5,049 bases of DNA from an uncultured Agathobaculum sp. Its GTDB lineage: Bacteria; Bacillota; Clostridia; Oscillospirales; Butyricicoccaceae. Positions 1-5,049 of the stretch are shown here, piece by piece. The translations under genes and the position numbers were made by a program. The stretch spans positions 1 through 5,049 of the forward strand of contig CALWJG010000133.1 in the NCBI GenBank assembly GCA_944380945.1, given 5' to 3'. Position 1 is the first letter of the stretch. Each line of letters starts with the position of its first letter. A model generated the notes under the pieces. The model was not told where the DNA came from, did no database searches, and was given only the letters and a program-made list of their open reading frames with translations.

Positions 1-484
1 GGACGCCGTGCTGCTCTCCTATCCGCTGATCGTCTCCATGCGCGGGCAGATCATGCAGCTGGTCGAGCTGATCCAGGCGGAGCTGAAGCAAAATCCGGAC
101 AGCCATTCGGTGCGCTACCTGTACAAGTACTTATACAGCAAGCTGATCGAAAACTGCGCCGCGCCGTCCATCCGCTATATCAGCGAGTATTACCATCTGC
201 CGATCACCGTGGGCGAGCTGGCGCGGATCGAGAGCTATAACGTCACCTATTACACCGACTGGTTCAAGCAGCAGACCGGCTTCTCGCCGAGCTTTTACCT
301 GCGCTGCATCCGGATCAACAAGGCGAAGGAGCTGCTTGTAAACACCAATTTCAGCGTCATGGAGATCGCGGTCATGGTGGGTTACAGCAGCAACTCGACC
401 TTCACCCGCGCGTTCCATAACATCACCGGCATGACCCCCAAAGCTTACCGGGAATGCCCCTGCTTTCAGAAAAAGACCAGCTGA
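1..484 (+). CDS. AraC-family transcriptional regulator, C-terminal part (5' end outside window)
   Basis: This is the C-terminal part of an AraC/XylS-type DNA-binding regulator. The frame is open to the left edge, where codons start at base 2. The GTG at 8 is not a credible start because only seven bases precede it and no ribosome binding site is visible. Counting from that codon, the last ~95 residues form the double helix-turn-helix domain: the first HTH is near residues 67-92 (VGELARIESYNVTYYTDWF) and the second near 115-141 (VMEIAVMVGYSS...FTRAFH), followed by the family signature GMTPKAYR at 141-148. The preceding ~60 residues look like the helical linker to an N-terminal ligand-binding domain that lies outside the window, so the effector is unknown. 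It is in the same direction as the TIM-barrel gene 69 bases downstream and probably controls a sugar-related locus. The family call is secure; the target is inferred. Confidence 0.93.
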   Translation, partial: DAVLLSYPLIVSMRGQIMQLVELIQAELKQNPDSHSVRYLYKYLYSKLIENCAAPSIRYISEYYHLPITVGELARIESYNVTYYTDWFKQQTGFSPSFYLRCIRINKAKELLVNTNFSVMEIAVMVGYSSNSTFTRAFHNITGMTPKAYRECPCFQKKTS

Positions 485-513
485 GGACTTCCCTGCCGGC
501 CAGACGTTAACCC

Positions 514-528
514 CAGGCGATGCGCCTG
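514..528. repeat. Short inverted repeat in the AraC / TIM-barrel gap
   Basis: CAGGCG (514-519) and CGCCTG (523-528) are perfect 6-base arms around the loop ATG. The repeat lies 30 bases after the AraC stop and just before the ribosome binding site of the next gene. No T-tract follows, so it is not a standard terminator. It could be a weak mRNA processing or attenuation hairpin, an operator, or chance. No clear promoter was seen in this 69-base gap, which favours co-transcription of the two genes. Confidence 0.35.
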
Positions 529-534
529 ATCAAT

Positions 535-541
535 AAAGGAG
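535..541 (+). promoter_or_regulatory. Ribosome binding site of the TIM-barrel gene
   Basis: AAAGGAG lies 12 bases before the ATG at 554. The spacing is slightly long, but this is the only good Shine-Dalgarno match nearby. It supports 554 rather than the internal ATG at codon 15. Confidence 0.7.
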
Positions 542-553
542 TGGAATCAGAAC

Positions 554-1495
554 ATGATCACTGCAAAAAACGCAAACCGCAAATTCAAGCTCGGCATGCA
601 CACCTACACCCTGCACCTGAGCGGCCTCGGCGAGAGCTGGGGCTTCCAGAGCGAGGGCAAGACCTTTGCCTTTGAAAAGGTCATCAATCTGGATAAGCTG
701 ATGGACATGTGCGTCGAGGAAGGCATCGAGGTCATCCATATGACGCTGGTCGATCTGGACGACGACCTGTCCGACGCGCATCTGGCGGCGGTCAAGGCCA
801 AGGCGGAAAAGCTGGGGCTCGACCTCGAGCTGAACATCTCGTTCAACGCGCCCTCCGATCCCCGCGTCAACTGCACGATCGAGGAATCGCTCGAGATCGC
901 GCACAAGCTGGGCTGCAAGCTGGTCAAATATTCGACCGACGTCGAGCACCCGCACCCGATCTCCCACGCCTGCATGTGCCCCGAGGCCATGGAGCAGATG
1001 GCGAAGATCGTCATGGACTTCAAGCGCAACATCCCGACGATCGAAAAGTACAACCTCAAGATCGCCATTGAGAACCACTGCGACCTGTTCGCGGACGAGG
1101 TCATCTGGATGGTCGAGCAGCTCAACCATCCGCTGATCGGCGCGTGCTGCGACACGATCAACTCGCTCATGCTGGCTGAAGGCATCAAGGACTGCATCGA
1201 CAAGATGGCGCCCTACTGCTACTGCGTCCACTTCTGCGACAACCGCGTCTTCGCCGATCCGGACGGCACCCATTCGCTTGGCTGCGCGATCGGCGACGGC
1301 GACGTCGACGTGGTCGAGGTCATGAAGATCCTGCGCGAGAAGGCGCCCGAAGAGCTCGATACCATCGATCTGGAGATCGAACTGCCGCTCTCCGGCTACA
1401 CGCTGGAGGACGGCCGCCGCGAGGAGATCGACGCCATGCGCCGGAGCATCAAGTACATGCACGAGGTGCTCGATATCGGCATCAAGGGCCGCTGA
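554..1495 (+). CDS. Sugar phosphate isomerase/epimerase-like TIM-barrel protein
   Basis: A 313-residue cytoplasmic protein of the xylose-isomerase-like TIM-barrel superfamily (AP-endonuclease-2 fold), whose members are metal-dependent sugar isomerases, epimerases, dehydratases, decarboxylases and C-glycoside-cleaving enzymes. The first barrel strand is near residues 12-20 (KLGMHTYTL). A plausible metal tetrad can be read at strand ends: E173 in IAIENH, D200 in CCDTINS, H226 in CVHFCDN, and E274 or E276 in IDLEIEL. The length is typical for the family. There is no signal peptide or membrane segment. It has 13 cysteines, several beside the predicted ligands (C176, C198, C199, C224, C228). It follows the AraC-type gene by 69 bases and is followed by its own terminator, so it is likely the last gene of a regulated sugar operon. 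The substrate cannot be assigned; isomerase, epimerase and 3-oxo-sugar-acid decarboxylase roles all remain possible. The fold call is strong, the reaction open. Confidence 0.88.
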   Translation: MITAKNANRKFKLGMHTYTLHLSGLGESWGFQSEGKTFAFEKVINLDKLMDMCVEEGIEVIHMTLVDLDDDLSDAHLAAVKAKAEKLGLDLELNISFNAPSDPRVNCTIEESLEIAHKLGCKLVKYSTDVEHPHPISHACMCPEAMEQMAKIVMDFKRNIPTIEKYNLKIAIENHCDLFADEVIWMVEQLNHPLIGACCDTINSLMLAEGIKDCIDKMAPYCYCVHFCDNRVFADPDGTHSLGCAIGDGDVDVVEVMKILREKAPEELDTIDLEIELPLSGYTLEDGRREEIDAMRRSIKYMHEVLDIGIKGR

Positions 1496-1510
1496 GACAC
1501 TGTCTGCGAT

Positions 1511-1545
1511 ACGGTCGGGGCACTGCAAACCGCTCCGGCCGTTTT
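1511..1545 (+). terminator. Intrinsic terminator of the TIM-barrel gene
   Basis: An 11-base-pair stem pairs 1511-1521 (ACGGTCGGGGC) with 1532-1542 (GCTCCGGCCGT). It includes two G-U wobbles and a 10-base loop, and runs into TTTT at 1542-1545. It starts 15 bases after the stop codon at 1495. The short T-run suggests moderate strength. Confidence 0.6.
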
Positions 1546-1583
1546 GCCATACCTGAGCCCGGATGCAGCGGCGCAAAATGCGC

Positions 1584-1621
1584 AAAAAAAGAAACGGCAT
1601 GCTGCCATGCCGTTTCGATTT
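1584..1621. terminator. Bidirectional terminator between convergent genes
   Basis: A perfect 11-base-pair stem pairs GAAACGGCATG (1591-1601) with CATGCCGTTTC (1606-1616) around the loop CTGC. Seven A's precede it (1584-1590), giving a seven-U tail on the minus strand directly after the rpoN stop, so it is a strong rpoN terminator. On the plus strand the tail is the weaker GATTTTG, which would back up the terminator at 1511-1545. Confidence 0.88.
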
Positions 1622-1637
1622 TGTCCTAAACGCCCGC

Positions 1638-2951
1638 TCAGCGGCGGCTGTTGCGCTGGCTGGCCGTCGGGATGCCGAGCATCTGCCGGTATTTTGCCAC
1701 CGTACGCCGCGCGACAGGCAGGCCCTGCGCTGTGAGCTGGGCGGCAAGCTGCTGATCGCTGTACGCCGCGCCCGGCGGTTCGGCTTTGATCAGTTCCTGC
1801 AGGCCCTGCAGCACCTGGTCGAAGCTGCCGCCCTCCTGCTGATTGCCCGCGCTGTGTACGAACAGCGAGCGCAGCGGGAACACGCCCCATTTGCATTCAA
1901 AGAATTTGCCGCTGACCGCGCGGCTGACCGTGGATTCATGCAGCGAAAGCTCCTGCGCGAGCGAACGGTTGCTCATGGCGGCGCGGTGCCCCGGCCCGTG
2001 CAGGAAGAAATCCGCCTGCACCCGCATCACACATTCCACCACCCGCTGCAGGGTGGACTTGCGGTAAGCCAGAAACTTGACCACCTCGTTGGCCTGCTTG
2101 TAATTGTTCTGGATATAGGCACTGTCCGCCGGGGAGAGCTGGCCGCTGCGGATCAGCGCCTGATACGAGCGGTCGATCGTGATCCGCGGCAGATAATAAT
2201 CGTTCATGATGCAGCGCAGCTGTCCGTTATCTTCCACAATATAAAAATCCGGAATGATATACTGGGTCGCCACCTCGCCGCTCTGTCCATTGAGCGGTTT
2301 GGGGTTGAGCGAGCGGATGCGCTCGCACGAGCGCATCACCTGCGCCTTGGGCACCTGCAGCGCCCGGGCGATGCTGCCGTACTGCTGTTTTGCCATTTCG
2401 GTCAGATATCCGTCCACGATGCGCAGCGCAGTCGCATCCGCCGGCGGCTGGCGGATGAGCTGCAGGCGCAGGCATTCCTTCAGATCGGCCGCACCCACGC
2501 CGGCGGGCTCCATGCCCTGCACCAGCACGATGCACTTGCGCACCGTCTCAACCGAAACACCGAGGACCTGCGCGGTGGCTTCCGCGGATTCGGTGAGGAA
2601 GCCGTTTTCGTCCAGCGAATGGATCAGATACTCCATGATCCGCTGCTGTGCATGCGGCAGCTTGAGCCCGGCGCACTGCAGCAGCAGCTCGTGCACGGCG
2701 GTCGCGCCGGCCGCCGCCTGGTTTTCGATCAGCTGCTCCTTGGACAGGCTCCGGTCCGCGGGTACGGCGCCGCGGCGCTCAAACGGGCTGGGCCGGTATT
2801 CGATCTCCGGGAATTCCAACTCGACCACGGCGTTGCTGGTCATCAGCTCGCCGAGATAGCTGCGCAGCTGCAGGTTGTTCAGCTGCAGCAGCCGCATCGA
2901 GGTCTGCATGGCAAGGGTCATGCCCTGCCGCTGGCTGAGTTCCAGATCCAT
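1638..2951 (-). CDS. rpoN: RNA polymerase sigma-54 factor
   Basis: A 437-residue sigma-54, which directs RNA polymerase to -24/-12 promoters and needs an AAA+ activator to melt DNA. The Q/L-rich region I spans about residues 1-48 (LELSQRQGMTLAMQTSMRLL), followed by a short region II. The core-binding domain spans ~75-260, with LDENGFLT (113-120), GVGAADLKECLRLQL (151-165) and the LNPKP motif (215-219). The helix-turn-helix is at ~326-364 (LHESTVSRAVSGKF), and the RpoN box at 414-423 reads ARRTVAKYRQ, against the classic ARRTVAKYRE. The length matches Firmicutes SigL/RpoN rather than the longer proteobacterial form. The start at 2951 is chosen because AAAGGAG lies 10 bases upstream and region I begins there; the in-frame extension to 3053 would overlap the promoter. 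It is divergent from the sigma-54 activator at 3192. The gene may equally be called sigL. Confidence 0.97.
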   Translation of the reverse strand: MDLELSQRQGMTLAMQTSMRLLQLNNLQLRSYLGELMTSNAVVELEFPEIEYRPSPFERRGAVPADRSLSKEQLIENQAAAGATAVHELLLQCAGLKLPHAQQRIMEYLIHSLDENGFLTESAEATAQVLGVSVETVRKCIVLVQGMEPAGVGAADLKECLRLQLIRQPPADATALRIVDGYLTEMAKQQYGSIARALQVPKAQVMRSCERIRSLNPKPLNGQSGEVATQYIIPDFYIVEDNGQLRCIMNDYYLPRITIDRSYQALIRSGQLSPADSAYIQNNYKQANEVVKFLAYRKSTLQRVVECVMRVQADFFLHGPGHRAAMSNRSLAQELSLHESTVSRAVSGKFFECKWGVFPLRSLFVHSAGNQQEGGSFDQVLQGLQELIKAEPPGAAYSDQQLAAQLTAQGLPVARRTVAKYRQMLGIPTASQRNSRR

Positions 2952-2961
2952 GGTGCTGCAT

Positions 2962-2968
2962 CTCCTTT
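2962..2968 (-). promoter_or_regulatory. Ribosome binding site of rpoN
   Basis: AAAGGAG on the minus strand, 10 bases before the ATG at 2951. It decides the start in favour of 2951 over the upstream in-frame ATG at 3053. Confidence 0.85.
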
Positions 2969-2987
2969 GCTGGGGAACGGGGAAATA

Positions 2988-3011
2988 GCGGCGCCGCCGA
3001 AGGCGCGCCGC
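2988..3011 (-). promoter_or_regulatory. GC-rich hairpin in the rpoN leader
   Basis: The 7-base arms 2988-2994 and 3005-3011 (GCGGCGC / GCGCCGC) are perfectly complementary. Between them GCC and GGC can add three more pairs around a UUC loop on the minus-strand RNA, with one bulged base. The hairpin sits between the predicted rpoN transcription start (~3018) and its ribosome binding site. No U-tract follows, so it is not a terminator. It could affect mRNA stability or translation; the function is unproven. Confidence 0.45.
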
Positions 3012-3024
3012 CCTGTTTGCTGTG

Positions 3025-3053
3025 ATTTTACCACACCCTGCAAAAAATTGCAA
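3025..3053 (-). promoter_or_regulatory. Predicted sigma-70-type promoter of rpoN
   Basis: Read on the minus strand, TTGCAA (3053-3048) as -35 and TAAAAT (3030-3025) as -10 are separated by exactly 17 bases, close to TTGACA/TATAAT. Transcription would start near 3018, giving a leader of about 67 bases. Confidence 0.65.
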
Positions 3054-3065
3054 TCATGCAAAAAA
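3039..3065. repeat. Direct repeat TGCAAAAAA overlapping the rpoN -35 region
   Basis: The 9-mer TGCAAAAAA occurs at 3039-3047 and again at 3057-3065, with a third TGCAA core at 3049-3053 between them. The set overlaps the rpoN -35 box and lies about 78-104 bases upstream of the predicted start of the divergent activator gene. It could be a regulator binding array or intrinsically bent A-tract DNA; chance in AT-rich sequence is not excluded. Confidence 0.45.
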
Positions 3066-3105
3066 GTGGGCATTCTTGGGAACAATCTATGAATTAGTGA
3101 AAAAC

Positions 3106-3127
3106 TATTGGCATTTCAGTACCAATA
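3106..3127. promoter_or_regulatory. Candidate operator: inverted repeat over the activator promoter
   Basis: TATTGG (3106-3111) and CCAATA (3122-3127) are perfect 6-base inverted arms separated by 10 bases. They cover the -35 hexamer and most of the spacer of the promoter at 3108-3136. A dimeric regulator bound here would block RNA polymerase. No known regulator consensus was recognised. Confidence 0.4.
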
Positions 3128-3136
3128 TCGTATAAT
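3108..3136 (+). promoter_or_regulatory. Predicted sigma-70-type promoter of the sigma-54 activator gene
   Basis: TTGGCA (3108-3113) and a perfect TATAAT (3131-3136) are separated by 17 bases. An A-rich stretch (GTGAAAAAC) lies just upstream. Transcription would start near 3143, giving a leader of about 49 bases. This is the strongest promoter match seen in the window. Confidence 0.8.
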
Positions 3137-3155
3137 AACCTAAGCAATCAGACCC

Positions 3156-3170
3156 GCGGCGGCACGCCGC
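3156..3170 (+). promoter_or_regulatory. Short leader hairpin before the activator's ribosome binding site
   Basis: GCGGCG (3156-3161) pairs with CGCCGC (3165-3170) around a three-base loop. It ends 5 bases before the Shine-Dalgarno at 3176. It leaves the ribosome binding site single-stranded, so it more likely protects or shapes the leader than blocks translation. Confidence 0.35.
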
Positions 3171-3175
3171 AACGC

Positions 3176-3182
3176 AAGGAGG
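3176..3182 (+). promoter_or_regulatory. Ribosome binding site of the sigma-54 activator gene
   Basis: AAGGAGG, a full Shine-Dalgarno, lies 9 bases before the ATG at 3192. The in-frame GTG at 3183 directly abuts this site and so cannot be the start. Confidence 0.9.
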
Positions 3183-3191
3183 GTGCAACAG

Positions 3192-4943
3192 ATGGATTAC
3201 AGGGAAATCATACAGGTCCTGTCCCCCTGCGGGCTGGGCGCGCTTGCCGTGGATGCGGAGGAGACCATCCTCGCCGCCAATCCGGCTGCATCCCGCCTGC
3301 TCTGCCGGCCGGACGGGTTGAGCGGGCTGCCGCTCAGTCTGGTTGCGCCTGCGTTCTGTCAGGACGGCGGCGGAGAACAGTATGCCCATGTTGCCTTTGG
3401 CCTCTACCTCCAGCAGTGCCCCGCGCCGGAAGCGGACGGGCTGCCGGCCGGCGGACGCCTGATCGTGTTCCGCGAGGCCACAAACGACGCCTGCCATGAC
3501 GTACTCATGCATGTGATCAATCAGATCAGTGAATCGGTCATCATCTGCGACGCAGAAAACCGCATCTGGCTGCTCAACGACGCCGCGGTCAAAATGGATT
3601 CGATCGTCACGCAGGACGTGATCGGCGAGGATATTTCCAACGTCTACTTCCCGCGGGACGGCAAGGAGCTGAACATCCCGCAGGTGATCGCCACCAAGCG
3701 GCCGCTGCGCGGCCTGCGGCAATATTATTCCACCCGCTACGGCAAAAATGTGGACATCGTCGCCAACACTTATCCCGCCGTGCAGGATGGGCAGGTATTG
3801 GCCGGATACAGCATCATGGAGGACTGGTCGACCATCGACAGCCTGCACAAGCAGATCATCGACCTACAGCAAAAGCTGGTCGAGCGCAGCGGCGGCGCCT
3901 CGCACAGCCGCAGCGCGCTTTCCGCGCACTATTCCTTTGCGGATATCATCCATATCAGCCAGTCCATGGGCAGTGTGGTGGCGCAGTGCCGCAGGGTCGC
4001 CAAAAGCGATTCCTCGGTGATGATCTACGGTGAAACCGGCACGGGCAAGGAGCTGTTCGCGCAGAGCATCCACAATGCCAGCCCACGGGCAAGCGGTCCG
4101 TTCCTTGCCATCAACTGCGCGGCCATTCCGGAGAATCTGCTCGAAAGCCTGCTGTTCGGCACGGAAAAGGGAGCTTATACCGGTGCAGAGCGCCGCGCGG
4201 GCCTGTTTGAGCAGGCAGACGGCGGCACGCTGCTGCTCGACGAGATCAACTCCATGAACATCACCCTGCAGTCCAAGCTGCTGCGCGTGCTGCAGGACGG
4301 GGTGATCCGCCGTGTGGGCGGCATGAACGAGATCCGGGTGGATGTGCGCGTGCTGTCCAACATCAACATGCCGCCCTACGAGGCCATCGCACAGGGCCGC
4401 CTGCGCCGCGACCTGTTTTACCGGCTGGGCGTGGTCAATATCAATGTGCCGCCGCTGCGCGAGCGCCGGGAGGATATCCCCCTGCTTGCCAAGCATTTCA
4501 TTCTGGAATGCAACCGCAAATTGTCGCGCGCGGTGCGGGACATCAGCGGCGAAACGCTCGAACGCTTTTACGCCTACGACTGGCCGGGCAACGTGCGCGA
4601 GCTGCAGCACGCAATCGAACACGCGATGAACGTGCTGCCGGACGACGCATCGGTCATCACACCGGAATACCTGCCCGCACACATCACCGCCACAGCCCAC
4701 GAGCTTCCTCATCCGGCCCGTCAGGCCGCGCCCTCCTCCTCTGCCGGCTCGCTGAGCGACGCCATGCAGGATATGGAGCGCCGCACGATCTGCCGGATGC
4801 TGCGGCAGACCGGCGGCAACATCTCAGAGTCCGCGCGCCTGCTGCAGATGAGCCGGCAGCGGCTGCAATACCGCATCAAGCGATATCAGATCGACATTGC
4901 CGCGCTGCTGGCCAATCCGGCGGAAAACGAAAATGACACATGA
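3192..4943 (+). CDS. PAS-domain sigma-54-dependent transcriptional activator (enhancer-binding protein)
   Basis: A 583-residue cytoplasmic activator that uses ATP hydrolysis to open sigma-54 promoters. A degenerate PAS-like region spans ~5-96, a clearer PAS domain ~102-210 (SVIICDAENRIWLLND), and a probable coiled-coil linker ~214-232. The AAA+ domain spans ~250-485: Walker A GETGTGKE (280-287), the sigma-54-contacting loop GAYTGA (327-332, Tyr for the usual Phe), Walker B LLLDEI (347-352), arginine-finger segment GRLRRDLFYRL (402-412) and WPGNVREL (464-471). A Fis-type helix-turn-helix ends the protein (GGNISESARLLQMSRQRLQYRI, ~541-562). There is no receiver domain, so it probably senses a small molecule through PAS rather than phosphorylation. 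The organisation resembles RocR-type activators of amino acid catabolism, but the ligand and targets are unknown. It is divergent from rpoN. The start follows the AAGGAGG site. Confidence 0.96.
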   Translation: MDYREIIQVLSPCGLGALAVDAEETILAANPAASRLLCRPDGLSGLPLSLVAPAFCQDGGGEQYAHVAFGLYLQQCPAPEADGLPAGGRLIVFREATNDACHDVLMHVINQISESVIICDAENRIWLLNDAAVKMDSIVTQDVIGEDISNVYFPRDGKELNIPQVIATKRPLRGLRQYYSTRYGKNVDIVANTYPAVQDGQVLAGYSIMEDWSTIDSLHKQIIDLQQKLVERSGGASHSRSALSAHYSFADIIHISQSMGSVVAQCRRVAKSDSSVMIYGETGTGKELFAQSIHNASPRASGPFLAINCAAIPENLLESLLFGTEKGAYTGAERRAGLFEQADGGTLLLDEINSMNITLQSKLLRVLQDGVIRRVGGMNEIRVDVRVLSNINMPPYEAIAQGRLRRDLFYRLGVVNINVPPLRERREDIPLLAKHFILECNRKLSRAVRDISGETLERFYAYDWPGNVRELQHAIEHAMNVLPDDASVITPEYLPAHITATAHELPHPARQAAPSSSAGSLSDAMQDMERRTICRMLRQTGGNISESARLLQMSRQRLQYRIKRYQIDIAALLANPAENENDT

Positions 4944-4970
4944 AAGAGGCAGCCCGCAGGGCTGCCTCTT
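4944..4970. terminator. Stable hairpin directly after the activator stop codon
   Basis: Arms of 12 bases, 4944-4955 (AAGAGGCAGCCC) and 4959-4970 (GGGCTGCCTCTT), are perfect complements around GCA. The stem begins at the base after the TGA. The plus-strand tail (CGCATATT) lacks a T-run, so alone it is a poor intrinsic terminator; it may protect the 3' end or act together with the downstream terminator. Confidence 0.6.
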
Positions 4971-5021
4971 CGCATATTGAATGGGTTTGCGTGCCCAGCT
5001 GATCCGGAACACGGAGCGGGC

Positions 5022-5047
5022 GCTCAGGCGCGTGCGCCGGGCTTTTT
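5022..5047 (+). terminator. Intrinsic terminator near the window's right edge
   Basis: GCTC (5022-5025) pairs with GGGC (5039-5042, including one G-U pair), and GGCG (5027-5030) with CGCC (5035-5038). There is a single bulged A and a CGTG loop, followed directly by TTTTT (5043-5047). It lies about 80 bases after the activator stop and is its likely true terminator. The window ends two bases later, so the tail is only partly seen. Confidence 0.65.
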
Positions 5048-5049
5048 CT

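Noticed and set aside
530..1747. Long minus-strand open frame opposite the TIM-barrel gene
   Set aside because: It is an antisense shadow of a clearly recognisable gene: composition is biased by GC-rich codons, there is no family resemblance, and it runs through both terminators.
2952..3053. N-terminal extension of RpoN to the ATG at 3053
   Set aside because: The extension is Arg-rich and unlike sigma-54, overlaps the predicted promoter, and lacks a ribosome binding site; the ATG at 2951 has one.
1563..3092. 509-codon plus-strand open frame opposite rpoN
   Set aside because: The minus strand encodes an unmistakable RpoN. The plus-strand frame crosses the terminator and the divergent promoter region and has no domain-like content.
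3109..3124. Possible sigma-54 promoter (TGGCAT-N5-TACCA) before the activator
   Set aside because: The -24-like part fits but the -12 GC is missing, and the same bases belong to an excellent sigma-70-type promoter.
3183..3185. GTG start for the activator
   Set aside because: It directly abuts the Shine-Dalgarno sequence; the ATG at 3192 is correctly spaced.
3105..4712. Two long minus-strand open frames opposite the activator gene
   Set aside because: They mirror the GC-rich codons of the real gene, lack ribosome binding sites at their starts, and resemble no known family.
4824..5012. Minus-strand 62-codon open frame at the right edge
   Set aside because: It spans the hairpin at 4944-4970 and the 3' end of the activator gene, and shows no recognisable domain or ribosome binding site.

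Overview
The window looks like a piece of chromosome from a GC-rich, low-oxygen member of the Clostridia (Oscillospirales-like gut Firmicutes would fit). This is inferred from three things: strong AAGGAG-type ribosome binding sites, a short Firmicutes-sized sigma-54, and a RocR-like PAS/AAA+ activator. No rRNA or tRNA gene, mobile element or CRISPR array is visible, and the taxonomy cannot be settled from the sequence alone.

Layout, left to right. (1) Positions 1-484 (+) hold the C-terminal part of an AraC-family regulator that begins upstream of the window. (2) After a 69-base gap, positions 554-1495 (+) encode a 313-residue xylose-isomerase-like TIM-barrel protein of the sugar phosphate isomerase/epimerase superfamily, which is unusually rich in cysteine. 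(3) Positions 1496-1637 are a convergent intergenic stretch with two hairpin terminators. (4) Positions 1638-2951 (-) encode RpoN (sigma-54), with the helix-turn-helix and RpoN box intact. (5) Positions 2952-3191 are a divergent regulatory region. It holds two back-to-back sigma-70-type promoters (each with a 17-base spacer), a 9-base direct repeat, an inverted repeat over one -35 box, and a hairpin in each leader. (6) Positions 3192-4943 (+) encode a 583-residue sigma-54 enhancer-binding protein with two PAS-like sensor regions, an AAA+ domain and a Fis-type helix-turn-helix. (7) Positions 4944-5049 hold a hairpin directly after the stop codon and then a U-tract terminator.

Two functional units are apparent. 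The left one pairs an AraC regulator with a putative metal-dependent sugar-type isomerase, epimerase or lyase, probably part of a carbohydrate-use locus continuing upstream. The right one is a compact sigma-54 module: the alternative sigma factor and a ligand-sensing activator are transcribed divergently from sigma-70-type promoters. The activator's targets are not evident here, since no convincing -24/-12 promoter was found. The components belong to known families. The less ordinary points are the arrangement of the sigma-54 module, the repeats in its shared control region, and the cysteines flanking the predicted metal site of the TIM-barrel protein.
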